This document shows, piece after piece, positions 50,166 through 58,643 of a DNA stretch of 64,000 nucleotides. Below the pieces are notes generated by a model. It did no database searches and was not told where the DNA came from. It saw only the letters and a list, made by a program, of their open reading frames with translations. The stretch comes from Muribaculaceae bacterium Isolate-013 (NCI) (GTDB taxonomy: Bacteria > Bacteroidota > Bacteroidia > Bacteroidales > Muribaculaceae). The stretch lies in NCBI GenBank assembly GCA_004102785.1, contig SCEJ01000006.1, forward strand, positions 1-64,000, written 5' to 3'. Within the stretch, counting starts at the first letter, position 1; every line of letters begins with the position of its first letter. The position numbers were made by a program, and so were the translations under genes.

Positions 50166-51836
50166 ATGAAAGCAATATCCAAGATATTTTTCGGCGCAGG
50201 CGCTCTCCTGGCCGCCGCTGGCTTCTCTGCCTGCACCGGCGACCTGGATCTCCTTCCCACCGATCCCCGCTCTTTGACTGCCGCGGACTTTGAAAAGGAC
50301 CCGCAGAACTACATGGAGCAGGTTATGGCCGACGTCTACCTCAACTACTCTTCCGTCGGACCGAACATGAACTCTGTAATCGGCGGTTTCGACGGCGGTA
50401 TGTGCTCCTTCTCGCGTGTGGCCATACAGCTCGAGTGCTTCGCCTCCGATGAAATGGCATGGACCATCGCCGGCGCCGAGTGGGGTAACTTCCGCTACGG
50501 TCAGATGGCTGCCAACATGCCCGCCATCCTCGGCACATACTCACGTCTGGTAGTGAACGTCTCGCTCTGCAACGACTTCATCCAGACCGTCAACAACGGC
50601 TATTTCAAGCTCACCGAAGAACTCCAGCCCCAGGCCGACGAATTCATCCGCCAGGCTCAGATTCTACGTGCCGGCGCGTTCTTCTACCTGATGGACTGCT
50701 TCGGTAATGTGCCCTACGGCCATGAGGAGATTGCCATCGGCTCCACTGCTCCGCAGTGCGACGCCAAGACCGTGTATGAAGGAGAGACCGCTCTGCTCGA
50801 GGAGATTGTGGCATACTACAAGGCCAACCCCTCCAGCCCCGGCGTGCGCCCCACCTACGGTTATGTAGGTCTCGACGTTGCTGAGGCTCTCCTGGTGAAA
50901 TATTACCTCAACGCCGTTTCATACGGCGCTCCCGCCGCCTACGACAAGGTTATCGATCACTCCGAGGCCATCATCTCGCGTCTGGCCAAGGGCGGTTTCC
51001 GCAACTCGGGTCTCTGCTACAAGTACTGGCAGGTATTCGGTCACAACAACGACCAGTACGCCGTATGCTCGCAGAACAACTCCGGCATCAATGAGATTAT
51101 CTGGGACCAGGTCAGCGACGAGACTTATCTCCAGGGCTGGACCGGCGGCGCGTTCCTGGTGAACGCATGGGCCGGCTTCGACGGCGGCGAGGCCTCGAAA
51201 TGGAATGCCTCCAACGGCTGGAAGTGTATGGCCGCCCGCTCCACTTTCGTAACCACCTACTTTGACTGGGATGCCAACTACACCGTGTCGCCCGACGAGC
51301 GTACCGCTCTCTGGTGCACCACCAAGGACGGTTTCCCTGTTGAGAACGAGAACATCACCGGCAACGCCGAGCCTCACGGCTTCATGACCGTGAAGTACTC
51401 CAACTTCGACTTCGAGAACGATGCCACCGGCGCCAAGTGTGCCACACAGCCCGATGCCGTTGACAATCTTGGCATCGACTATGCCGCTATCCGTCTGGCT
51501 GAAATCTACCTCTCGGCCGCCGAAGCATACATCCAGCTTGGTTCAAACAACGACAAGGCCACCGAGTATGTCAACCTCATACGCGAGCGTGCCGGCCTGG
51601 ATCCTTACAGCGCCGTATCGATGCCGGAGCTTATCCGCGAGCGCTCTGCCGAGCTCTACAACGAGGGCTGCCGCCGCACCGACCTCATCCGTTGGAACAT
51701 GTGGCTCTCCGGCTACAACTGGTCATGGAAGAACGGTGTGCCCCAGGGTGCCGACTACGGTCCCGAGATGCGCTGGTTCCCCATTCCCTCGCAGATGATC
51801 AACCAGGGCGGTTACAAACAGAACCCCGGCTATTAA
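50166..51836 (+). CDS. susD: SusD/RagB-family glycan-binding lipoprotein
   Basis: 556 aa. Lipoprotein signal peptide ending AAGFSACTGDLDL. SusD features include the helical TPR scaffold (FIRQAQILRAGAFFYLMDCF), LDVAEALLVKYYLNAV, and the C-terminal YVNLIRERAGLD and ELYNEGCRRTDLIRW blocks. It binds glycan at the cell surface and closes the SusC barrel. It lies 18 nt after susC. Aromatic residues for starch stacking cannot be assigned without alignment. Confidence 0.95.
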   Translation: MKAISKIFFGAGALLAAAGFSACTGDLDLLPTDPRSLTAADFEKDPQNYMEQVMADVYLNYSSVGPNMNSVIGGFDGGMCSFSRVAIQLECFASDEMAWTIAGAEWGNFRYGQMAANMPAILGTYSRLVVNVSLCNDFIQTVNNGYFKLTEELQPQADEFIRQAQILRAGAFFYLMDCFGNVPYGHEEIAIGSTAPQCDAKTVYEGETALLEEIVAYYKANPSSPGVRPTYGYVGLDVAEALLVKYYLNAVSYGAPAAYDKVIDHSEAIISRLAKGGFRNSGLCYKYWQVFGHNNDQYAVCSQNNSGINEIIWDQVSDETYLQGWTGGAFLVNAWAGFDGGEASKWNASNGWKCMAARSTFVTTYFDWDANYTVSPDERTALWCTTKDGFPVENENITGNAEPHGFMTVKYSNFDFENDATGAKCATQPDAVDNLGIDYAAIRLAEIYLSAAEAYIQLGSNNDKATEYVNLIRERAGLDPYSAVSMPELIRERSAELYNEGCRRTDLIRWNMWLSGYNWSWKNGVPQGADYGPEMRWFPIPSQMINQGGYKQNPGY

Positions 51837-51871
51837 TCACGACAGTCTAAAACGCTGAATATTTTATCAAA

Positions 51872-52768
51872 ATGAAAAAAATATCATTCTTCGTTGCCTG
51901 CGCTACCGCTCTGATAGCCGGTCTCACATCCTGCTCCCAGGACCGTGACCCTGTTTATCAGGTTCCCACGAAGTTCGTTCTCAACGAACCTGTGATGCAG
52001 GACGAATATATAGCTCTCGAAGCCTCCGACGAGGCTACCATCGAGCTTGTGGCCTCGCAGGCCGACTACGGCTATGCCGCAATCGCCAACTATGCCGCAC
52101 AGGTGTCATTCACAGAGGACTTCGCCAAATATGAGGAAGTAGCCGCTGTGGCTCCCGGCACTACCGCACGCTTCAGCATCTCGCAGTTCGACCTCTCGAT
52201 CGCCATCTGCTCATTGATGGGTCTTACTCCCGAGGATGAAGCCACCGCCATTTTAGACTATCAGCCTCTCTACGTGCGCGCCGTGTCGCGCCTGGAGGGG
52301 ATTGAATCTTCCGAGATTGTGTCGAATGTAGTCAAGTTCAACCACATCAAGGCTACTTTCGCTGTTGCGTCGCCCAAGTCCATCTACCTTGTAGGTAACG
52401 TTTCGGCATGGTCTGTCGAAGCTTCCGATGCCCTCCAGATCTATGAAAACTGGCAGCTCTGGGATGAGGTTGTAGGCGGCAAGAACACCGCAGTCTACAA
52501 AGGCACGTTCAACCTCGGCAATACCACCGACGGCGGCACAAAGACCTTCCGCTTCTACTCGCAGCTCGGCAAATGGGATGTCGGTTCAATCGGTTCGCAG
52601 TCAGATGACGCCGAAATCGTTATGCCCGGCTTCACCAACGGCTCGCTCTCGCTTGTTTCCGGCAAGGGTTCGTACGCGTTCCCCGACCTGGCCGACGGTG
52701 AATATGAGATTATCGTTGATATGTCGAAGAAAGGCAACTGGACACTCACCATCACTCCCGTTAACTAA
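51872..52768 (+). CDS. susE: SusE-type surface glycan-binding lipoprotein
   Basis: 298 aa. Signal peptide ending LIAGLTSCSQDRDP with lipobox Cys. The body matches the SusE N-terminal domain (PTKFVLNEPVMQDEYIALE, FNHIKATFAVASPKSIYLVG) and one C-terminal starch-binding module with Trp residues (YENWQLWDEVVGG, WTLTITPVN). It binds glucan at the surface alongside SusD. It follows susD by 35 nt; a large hairpin then separates it from susF. Confidence 0.85.
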   Translation: MKKISFFVACATALIAGLTSCSQDRDPVYQVPTKFVLNEPVMQDEYIALEASDEATIELVASQADYGYAAIANYAAQVSFTEDFAKYEEVAAVAPGTTARFSISQFDLSIAICSLMGLTPEDEATAILDYQPLYVRAVSRLEGIESSEIVSNVVKFNHIKATFAVASPKSIYLVGNVSAWSVEASDALQIYENWQLWDEVVGGKNTAVYKGTFNLGNTTDGGTKTFRFYSQLGKWDVGSIGSQSDDAEIVMPGFTNGSLSLVSGKGSYAFPDLADGEYEIIVDMSKKGNWTLTITPVN

Positions 52769-52783
52769 ACCGACCAACCTCAA

Positions 52784-52856
52784 TGCGGCGGGGACGTCTG
52801 CCGTAGGGTCGCGACAGCTCGCGAAACCCGCATACGGCTCCCCCGGCCCCGCCGCA
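52784..52856 (+). promoter_or_regulatory. Large nested hairpin in the susE-susF gap
   Basis: Outer stem TGCGGCGGGG (52784-52793) with CCCCGCCGCA (52847-52856); inner pairs CCGTA/TACGG and TCGCGA/TCGCGA. No T-run follows. It could slow or partly stop polymerase or protect the upstream mRNA end, giving susE and susF different levels. Confidence 0.6.
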
Positions 52857-52883
52857 ATGAAAATTTTTTAAATCGAAGAATCA

Positions 52884-54344
52884 ATGAATAAAATTTCCAT
52901 ACTTGGTCTGTCGGCCTTCATGGCGTTCGGTTTCGCTGCCTGCGACGGCTACGAAGAGCCCAACCCCGCTCCTCAGACCAACGAACAGGAATCCATCGTC
53001 AAGCCCGGCGAGGTTTCCTTCACCGAGTCTCTCGGCGCTTCCGACGTGGCTGACCTGCGCGCACTCAACGACGCAGCCGAGCCCCTGACAATCGCCACCG
53101 TTACCGGCGTTATCCCCGAAGGCTATGACTTCGTGGTCAAGGCTGAGATTTCTGCCGACGGCGGCTCAAACTGGTTCGCCGTGCCCACCGAGGCTGTTGC
53201 CGCAGAGGGTCAGGAGAACACTTACGATGTAAACGTGGCTCCCGACGTGCTCGATGGTCTTTACATCGAGAATGTGACCAAGGACCCCGCCACCGTCAGC
53301 GTTGACGCCCGCTACAAGCTCTACACCCAGACCGGCGGCATGCTCGGCCTCGTCGATGTGGCCGGCTCGCAGGGCTGGATCACCGGCAACACTTTCGAGC
53401 TGAAGCCTTTCGGCCCCGGCTACATCATCGAGAATGACTACTACCTGGTGCTCAACGGCAACGTCGCCAACGCCATCAAGATGGACCATGACGACTCCGT
53501 TTCGCCCAACCGCTACGACAACGCCGTGTTCTCGACAGTAGTAGAGCTCGCCGGCGCCACCACATGGCAGGTTGTGCCCGCCTCCACCTTTGCCGCAGGC
53601 TCCCTCTCCAATGATCCCTACGCAGTGTGGGGTGTGAAAGCCGACGCCGAGCCCGGTCTCCTTTCCGGCTCGCTTGTACCCGCCACCGCTGAGGAAGCCG
53701 CTACCGCCGGTTCGCTCGATGACAACGCTCCCTACAAGCTCACCGTAAATCTCTACGACCGTACGTTCGAGTGGTCAATGGCTCTGGTTAACATCTACTG
53801 CACCGGCACGCACAACAAGAACAACCCGAACGACGCTGTGCCGATGGGTACAACCGACTATGCCAACTATTACGCATACATCAATCTTGTAGGCACATAC
53901 CGCTTCCTCGGCCAGACCAGCAACAAAGGTCTCTTCTGGGGTTATGACGCCGACAACGCCGGCATGATGATTGCCCAGGGTCCCAAAGCTTTCCCCGCAG
54001 TCAAAGCCTTCTCGTTCGTTGAGGCCAACATCGTGAAACTCACCACCAAGGTTACCCCGGTAACCTCCTTCGGCATCATCGGCGACGCCACCCCCGGCGG
54101 ATGGGATGCCGAGACCCCGATGACAATGGTTGCCGGCTCCAACGGCTACCAGTGGGAATGCGATGTGACCCTCGGCGCCGGCGAGTTCAAGTTCCGCGCC
54201 AACAACGGCTGGGATGTGAACCTCGGCGGTAGCATCGAGAGCCTCGTACAGAACGGCAACAACATCGCCGCCACCCCCGGCAACTACCACATGGTGCTCT
54301 ACCTCGACACCTATCCTGCCGCAGCAGTTCTCACCGCTAACTAA
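52884..54344 (+). CDS. susF: SusF-type surface glycan-binding lipoprotein
   Basis: 486 aa. Lipoprotein signal peptide ending MAFGFAACDGYEEP. Several tandem carbohydrate-binding modules are suggested: VSFTESLGASDVADLRALND, a middle beta domain, and the typical final module SFGIIGDATPGGWDAETPM followed by YQWECDVTLGAGEFKFRANN. No enzyme is encoded after it, so degradation of the bound glycan must come from genes elsewhere. The transcript ends in the terminator at 54382-54412. Confidence 0.82.
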   Translation: MNKISILGLSAFMAFGFAACDGYEEPNPAPQTNEQESIVKPGEVSFTESLGASDVADLRALNDAAEPLTIATVTGVIPEGYDFVVKAEISADGGSNWFAVPTEAVAAEGQENTYDVNVAPDVLDGLYIENVTKDPATVSVDARYKLYTQTGGMLGLVDVAGSQGWITGNTFELKPFGPGYIIENDYYLVLNGNVANAIKMDHDDSVSPNRYDNAVFSTVVELAGATTWQVVPASTFAAGSLSNDPYAVWGVKADAEPGLLSGSLVPATAEEAATAGSLDDNAPYKLTVNLYDRTFEWSMALVNIYCTGTHNKNNPNDAVPMGTTDYANYYAYINLVGTYRFLGQTSNKGLFWGYDADNAGMMIAQGPKAFPAVKAFSFVEANIVKLTTKVTPVTSFGIIGDATPGGWDAETPMTMVAGSNGYQWECDVTLGAGEFKFRANNGWDVNLGGSIESLVQNGNNIAATPGNYHMVLYLDTYPAAAVLTAN

Positions 54345-54381
54345 ACCTACCGAAATAGGTACACCATCACACTAACCCAAG

Positions 54382-54415
54382 GCGGGGCGCCCATTCCGGG
54401 CGCCCCGCTTTCTTT
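54382..54415 (+). terminator. Strong rho-independent terminator after susF
   Basis: A perfect 11-bp stem, GCGGGGCGCCC (54382-54392) with GGGCGCCCCGC (54398-54408), a 5-nt loop and then TTTCTTT. It ends the susCDEF transcript. Confidence 0.85.
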
Positions 54416-54485
54416 AGCTCACTTTCATTATCCCCGCCCTTTCCGCCCATAGGGCCGCGACCGCAATCCCGGATGGCGAGGGTGT

Positions 54486-54605
54486 ATCAAATTTGCCAGA
54501 ATCCATAAGGCAGTAGGGACGCTCCACGGAGCGTCCGGAGAACCTGCTGATTCTCACTTTTTTTGCGCGGACGCTCCACGGAGCGTCCCTACTGCGAGGC
54601 TGTTT
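54486..54605. repeat. REP-like inverted pair (GGACGCTCC/GGAGCGTCC)
   Basis: Left CAGTAGGGACGCTCC-AC-GGAGCGTCC (54511-54536) and right GGACGCTCC-AC-GGAGCGTCCCTACTG (54569-54594) face each other around a 32-nt spacer with a T-run. Flanks share GCCAGAATCC and TTCCGGCA with 46583-46620. The 40802 palindrome is a single copy. Confidence 0.7.
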
Positions 54606-54628
54606 TCCGGCATTTTGACTCACCCTCA

Positions 54629-54677
54629 CATGGCGGCTACTCTAACCCCTAACCCCTAACCCTTAACCTCTAACCTT
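54629..54677 (+). repeat. CTCTAACC-type octamer repeat overlapping the ribF 3' end
   Basis: GGCTACTCTAACCCCTAACCCCTAACCC and further units to 54677. The ribF stop codon (CTA on the plus strand, 54670-54672) and its last Gly codon are part of the repeat, so the repeat supplies the end of the gene. Confidence 0.65.
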
Positions 54678-55578
54678 TCATCACGTTCTCCCTGTCTTCG
54701 CGCAACTGCGCCGCCAGCTCCTCCACCGAGGCGAAGCGGCGCTCCCCGCGCAGGTACTCCACAAAGTCAAGCGCGAGCTCGCGGCCGTAGAGGTCGGCAT
54801 CGGCCGGCAGGCCGATGATATGTGCCTCTACATTGAGGGGGGCGCCGGCGGGGTCGACGGTGGGGCGCCGCCCTATGTTGACCATCGCCGGGAGGTCACC
54901 GCACATGGCGGCATACACCCCCGGCGCCGGGAGCTGGCGCCACTGCGGCACATCGACATTGGCCGTGGGGAAGCCGATGGTGCGGCCGAGCTGCTTGCCG
55001 CGCACCACCTCGCCTGTGACGCGGTAGCGGCGGCCGAGCATCGCCTCGGCCTCGGCGAGCCTCCCCTCGGCCAGGGTACGGCGTATGGCCGTCGACGAGG
55101 GAACGACCCCGGCGGGGGCGCCGGCACGCTCCAGGCGGCATTCGTCAGCGGCGATAATCTCCACGCCGCGGGCGGCTCCCAGGGCGCGGTATCGGTTGAA
55201 ATCGCGCGGAGCGTCGTGGCCGAAACGGTTGTTGAATCCCATCAGCAGGGCCTCCACGCCGTAGCGGCGGCGCAGCATGTCGAGGAAATCTCCGGCCGGG
55301 GTGAGGCGCAAGGCTTCGTCGAAAGGTATGCACTCCACGCGGACTATCCCCAGGGCGCGTATGAGTTCCACCTTCTCGCCGGGCGAGGTGAGCAGCCGCG
55401 GGGCCGCCTGGGGGCGCACCACCTCGAGGGGGTGGTTCGAGAATGTCAGCGCCAGCGGCTCCAGGCCGCGGCGAAGCCCCTCCCGGCGAAGCCCGTCGAG
55501 AAGGTAGCGGTGGCCGGCGTGCACGCCGTCAAACATCCCTACGGCCGCAATAGCAGGGGCCGTGTGCCTCTGAGTCAC
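54670..55578 (-). CDS. ribF: Bifunctional riboflavin kinase/FMN adenylyltransferase
   Basis: 302 aa from a GTG at 55578. Makes FMN and then FAD. The adenylyltransferase half has AAVGMFDGVHAGHRYLLDG (HxGH type), FSNHPLEVVRP and LMGFNNRFGHDAP; the kinase half has YRVTGEVVRGKQLGRTIGFP and TANVDVP. Length is normal for the family with this start; no ATG gives the N-terminus. It begins 2 nt after the HAD gene stop. Its stop codon lies inside an octamer repeat. Confidence 0.9.
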   Translation of the reverse strand: MTQRHTAPAIAAVGMFDGVHAGHRYLLDGLRREGLRRGLEPLALTFSNHPLEVVRPQAAPRLLTSPGEKVELIRALGIVRVECIPFDEALRLTPAGDFLDMLRRRYGVEALLMGFNNRFGHDAPRDFNRYRALGAARGVEIIAADECRLERAGAPAGVVPSSTAIRRTLAEGRLAEAEAMLGRRYRVTGEVVRGKQLGRTIGFPTANVDVPQWRQLPAPGVYAAMCGDLPAMVNIGRRPTVDPAGAPLNVEAHIIGLPADADLYGRELALDFVEYLRGERRFASVEELAAQLREDRENVMKG

Positions 55579-55580
55579 TA

Positions 55581-56210
55581 TTATTGTGGTTTGGGTTGGT
55601 AGTTGATGTAGTCGGTGAATTCGGTGCCGGGGCGCACGTGGGCCGTGCGGAAGCCCAGCGCTGCTGCGGCGCGGCAGTTGGCCTCGGAGTCGTCGAGGAA
55701 GAGGGTGCGCGCCGGTTCCAGCGAGAAGCGCTCGCGGGCTATGCGGAAAATCTCGGGGTCGGGCTTGTAGGCATGTACCTCGAATGAGGGGACCCAGCCG
55801 TCGAAGTACCACCCCATGTCGTGGCCGTCCTTGCGGAACTCCTCGGCGATGCGGCTGTGCCACATTATGGCGTTTGTGTTGGAGAGCATGTAGATGCTGT
55901 GGGTGGCGTGCAGGCGCTCCAGGGCGCGGAGACGCTCCAGCGGTATGCCGGTGAGGAAGCGGTTGAAAGCAGCGTCGATTTCGGCGTCGCTCACTCCGGG
56001 ACGGAGCATCGGGCGCAGCTCGTCGCGGAATTCACCTGGGGTGATTTCCCCCTTTTCCAGGGCCAGGAAAGGGCCTTTCTGGCCATATTCGCCCAGGAAT
56101 TCACCGGCATCGGCCATCCCTAAGGCGCGGAGGGCCTCCACGGCGTTGTCGCGGCGTATATCCATAATCACTCCGCCGAGGTCAAAAAGGAGTGTAAGCT
56201 GGTCGTTCAT
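55581..56210 (-). CDS. HAD-IA family phosphatase
   Basis: 209 aa. HAD motifs: I LLFDLGGVIMDI (nucleophile Asp), II MLSNTNAI, III/K in VHAYKPDPEIFRIARERF, and IV FLDDSEANCRAAAALGF. Helical cap domain of the C1 type (EYGQKGPFLALEKGEITPGE). Substrate unknown; such proteins hydrolyse small phosphorylated metabolites. It is followed by ribF after 2 nt, so a riboflavin-pathway phosphatase is possible but unproven. Confidence 0.85.
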   Translation of the reverse strand: MNDQLTLLFDLGGVIMDIRRDNAVEALRALGMADAGEFLGEYGQKGPFLALEKGEITPGEFRDELRPMLRPGVSDAEIDAAFNRFLTGIPLERLRALERLHATHSIYMLSNTNAIMWHSRIAEEFRKDGHDMGWYFDGWVPSFEVHAYKPDPEIFRIARERFSLEPARTLFLDDSEANCRAAAALGFRTAHVRPGTEFTDYINYQPKPQ

Positions 56211-56244
56211 ACCTATAAGTTGCTTATCTATTCTAATTTTACCG

Positions 56245-56282
56245 CAAAGTTAACGCTTTTCGCGCAGAAAGCCGTAACTTTG
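56245..56282. promoter_or_regulatory. Divergent -7 boxes between HAD gene and pldA
   Basis: The minus strand has TAACTTTG (56252-56245), 34 nt before the HAD ATG. The plus strand has TAACTTTG (56275-56282) followed by CGGTCA and the pldA ATG, leaving only 6 nt. Confidence 0.5.
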
Positions 56283-56288
56283 CGGTCA

Positions 56289-57137
56289 ATGAAACCGATT
56301 CGTCTGCTTGTCATACTGCTGCTGGCGGCGCTCTTCCCGGCTGTAAGGGGGGGAGCGCAGATTATCGATCTGCCTGCCGAGACCCTCTCGGCCGACTCGC
56401 TCCAGCAGGTTTTTGCCGACAAACATTATTATTTCGGCCTCTACAAGGATAATTATTTCATCTTCGGTCCGCCGATAGGGCAGAAGCCCACGAAGAGCAA
56501 CACCAACGTCAAGTTCCAGATCTCGATAGCGCAGAAGCTCACCAAAAGCACTCTCCCCTGGGGCACATATCTGTATCTCTACTATTCGCAGAAGGTGTTC
56601 TGGAACGTGTTGCAGAACTCCATGCCGATGACCGACCTCAATTTCAACCCCGGCATAGGGTTGACAAAGCCGGTGTTCGTCAAGGGGAAGTTCGTGGGGA
56701 AGCTCTCGCTCACGCTCGAGCATGAGAGCAACGGCCGCGACTCCATATGGTCGCGCTCGTGGAACAAGATTTCGCTCGGCGGCTCGGTGATGGTCGACCC
56801 CAACTTCGTGGTATTCGCCAAATTCTGGATTCCGATTATCGACGGCAAGGAGAACCCCGACATTCTGCGCTACTGCGGTATTTTCCAGACCGGCTGGACC
56901 TTCCAGACTCTCAACCGCAAGCTTCAGTGCTCGGTGAACCTGGTGAAGCGATGGGGCAATTTCTTCGACTACAACACCACAATAGAGGTGGCCTACCGGT
57001 TCTCGACAAAGTCAAACCAGTATCTGTTCGCACAATATTACAACGGTTACGGCGAGGGGCTGCTCGACTACAAGAAGTATCATTCGCAGCTACGTGTGGG
57101 GATTGTGATAAAACCAACGCTTTTCTCTGAATTCTGA
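56289..57137 (+). CDS. pldA: Outer-membrane phospholipase A (OMPLA)
   Basis: 282 aa. Signal peptide ending VRGGAQ. The catalytic pattern is SLTLEHESNGRDSIWSRSWN, matching the OMPLA HxSNG...SRSWN with catalytic His and Ser. Further strands are amphipathic and the C-terminus is FSEF. Removes misplaced phospholipids from the outer leaflet. The ATG is only 6 nt after a TAACTTTG box. The TGA shares two bases with the ATG of the next gene (TGATG). Confidence 0.92.
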   Translation: MKPIRLLVILLLAALFPAVRGGAQIIDLPAETLSADSLQQVFADKHYYFGLYKDNYFIFGPPIGQKPTKSNTNVKFQISIAQKLTKSTLPWGTYLYLYYSQKVFWNVLQNSMPMTDLNFNPGIGLTKPVFVKGKFVGKLSLTLEHESNGRDSIWSRSWNKISLGGSVMVDPNFVVFAKFWIPIIDGKENPDILRYCGIFQTGWTFQTLNRKLQCSVNLVKRWGNFFDYNTTIEVAYRFSTKSNQYLFAQYYNGYGEGLLDYKKYHSQLRVGIVIKPTLFSEF

Positions 57138-58555
57138 TGGCAAAGAAAAAGAAAAAGGGCACGGCGGCTTCCGCGGGGTTCGCCGCTATGTCGCCCGACA
57201 AGTATATACGCGCTAAGGCGCGCACCCTCCCTGTCGGAAAGTGTTATGTAAACCCCGGCTGGCAAACTGACGGCCTGGCGGAAATCGTGGTGACACGCAC
57301 CCGCCCCAGCGGCAATGTGGTGGCGGCATTCTTCCTTGTCGACACCTTCTGCATGGGGGTCAAGGAGGCATTCTGCCTGCACAATTGCACGGCTGAGGAT
57401 TTCGATGAGCGCCTGCGCGAGATACTCCCCGGCGGCGATATGGCTGAAATATCGTACCCGGAGGCTCACAACATCATCTACGGCGCCATAGAATTTGCCG
57501 AGGAGGCCGGTCTGGAGCCGGTGCCCGACTTTACACTGGCCGAATATGTGCTGGAGGAGGATACCGACGATGTGCCGCTGATTGAGTATGACTTCGGCAA
57601 GGAGGGGAAGCATTTCCTTGTGTGCGGACCTGAGGGGCGGGAGAAGAAGCTGATTCCGGAGCTGAGGCGGCGCCTGGGTGCGGATTTCGATTTCGCGCAG
57701 CCGGTGAGCGACGTGTTCGATATGTTTGACGACGATGAATGTGACTACGTGGAGCGCTATTCCTACGAATATCCCGAATACCCCTCGGAAGCCGCGGTGA
57801 AGCATCAGTTTGTGGCCGACACGCTCCTTTCACCGGAGTATGCCGATAATCTGCCGGATGGGTTCGCCGGGCGGGTGTTCGCCCTCCCCCCCGACGAGGC
57901 CGCGGCCGACCTCGGTGCGGTGATTCTCTACGAAATCGGCCGCTCCTGCCGTCTGATCAATGAAGATGAGTTCGACCGGGAGAACGGCGCGATATTCCAT
58001 GCCGTCAACCTCCTGGCCTGCATCGACTCGCCGGCGGCGCTCCCCGCACTGCTCGAGGTGGCGCGCATGAACGATGATTTCCTCGACATGCAGCTCGGCG
58101 ACATCTGCGCCGAGCACCTGCCGCAGGCTATATGGCGCGCCACCGCCGGCAACACCGCGCCCCTGGAGGATTACCTCCGCGAGGAGGGGCTGAATGTGTG
58201 GATGCGTCTCAAGGTGGTGGAGGCTCTGACTCTCACCGCCACACATACCCCGGGGGCGTTCCCGGCTGTTGTCGGGACCTACCGCCGCCTGCTGCGGCGG
58301 CTGGTCAGCGAATATGAGTCGGGCGAGGGGGAGGAGCTTGACCCCTCGTTCGCGGGATGCATCGTCGGTGAACTGCTGGATTTTGACTGCACGGAGCTGC
58401 TCCCTGAAATAGAGGCCCTTTACGGCACGCACATGGTGGATTTCGGTGTGGTCGGCGACCTGGCCGAGGTGCGCCGCATAATATCCTCCGGGGAGTTTTG
58501 CGAGCCCAGGGAGATATACTCCTGGGCCGATATACAGAAGCGCTTACGGTTCTGA
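57137..58555 (+). CDS. Unrecognised 472-aa protein with HEAT-like C-terminus
   Basis: Starts MAKKKKKGTAASAG, a lysine-rich tail. Two regions are visible: an N-terminal beta-type region (KCYVNPGWQTDGLAEIVVTR, VVAAFFLVDTFCMGVKEAFC) and a C-terminal all-helical region resembling HEAT or DUF1186-like repeats (LPALLEVARMNDDFLDMQLG, LKVVEALTLTATHTPGAFPA). It is acidic overall and has no signal peptide. The ATG overlaps the pldA stop, so it is translationally coupled to it. I do not recognise its function. Confidence 0.6.
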   Translation: MAKKKKKGTAASAGFAAMSPDKYIRAKARTLPVGKCYVNPGWQTDGLAEIVVTRTRPSGNVVAAFFLVDTFCMGVKEAFCLHNCTAEDFDERLREILPGGDMAEISYPEAHNIIYGAIEFAEEAGLEPVPDFTLAEYVLEEDTDDVPLIEYDFGKEGKHFLVCGPEGREKKLIPELRRRLGADFDFAQPVSDVFDMFDDDECDYVERYSYEYPEYPSEAAVKHQFVADTLLSPEYADNLPDGFAGRVFALPPDEAAADLGAVILYEIGRSCRLINEDEFDRENGAIFHAVNLLACIDSPAALPALLEVARMNDDFLDMQLGDICAEHLPQAIWRATAGNTAPLEDYLREEGLNVWMRLKVVEALTLTATHTPGAFPAVVGTYRRLLRRLVSEYESGEGEELDPSFAGCIVGELLDFDCTELLPEIEALYGTHMVDFGVVGDLAEVRRIISSGEFCEPREIYSWADIQKRLRF

Positions 58556-58643
58556 CGTCCCGGCCCGGCGGAAGAGGATGGTATACACGGCGGCGGCCGT
58601 ATGGCGTAATTTCGTGCGTTATTAACGCTTTAACGATTACGCT

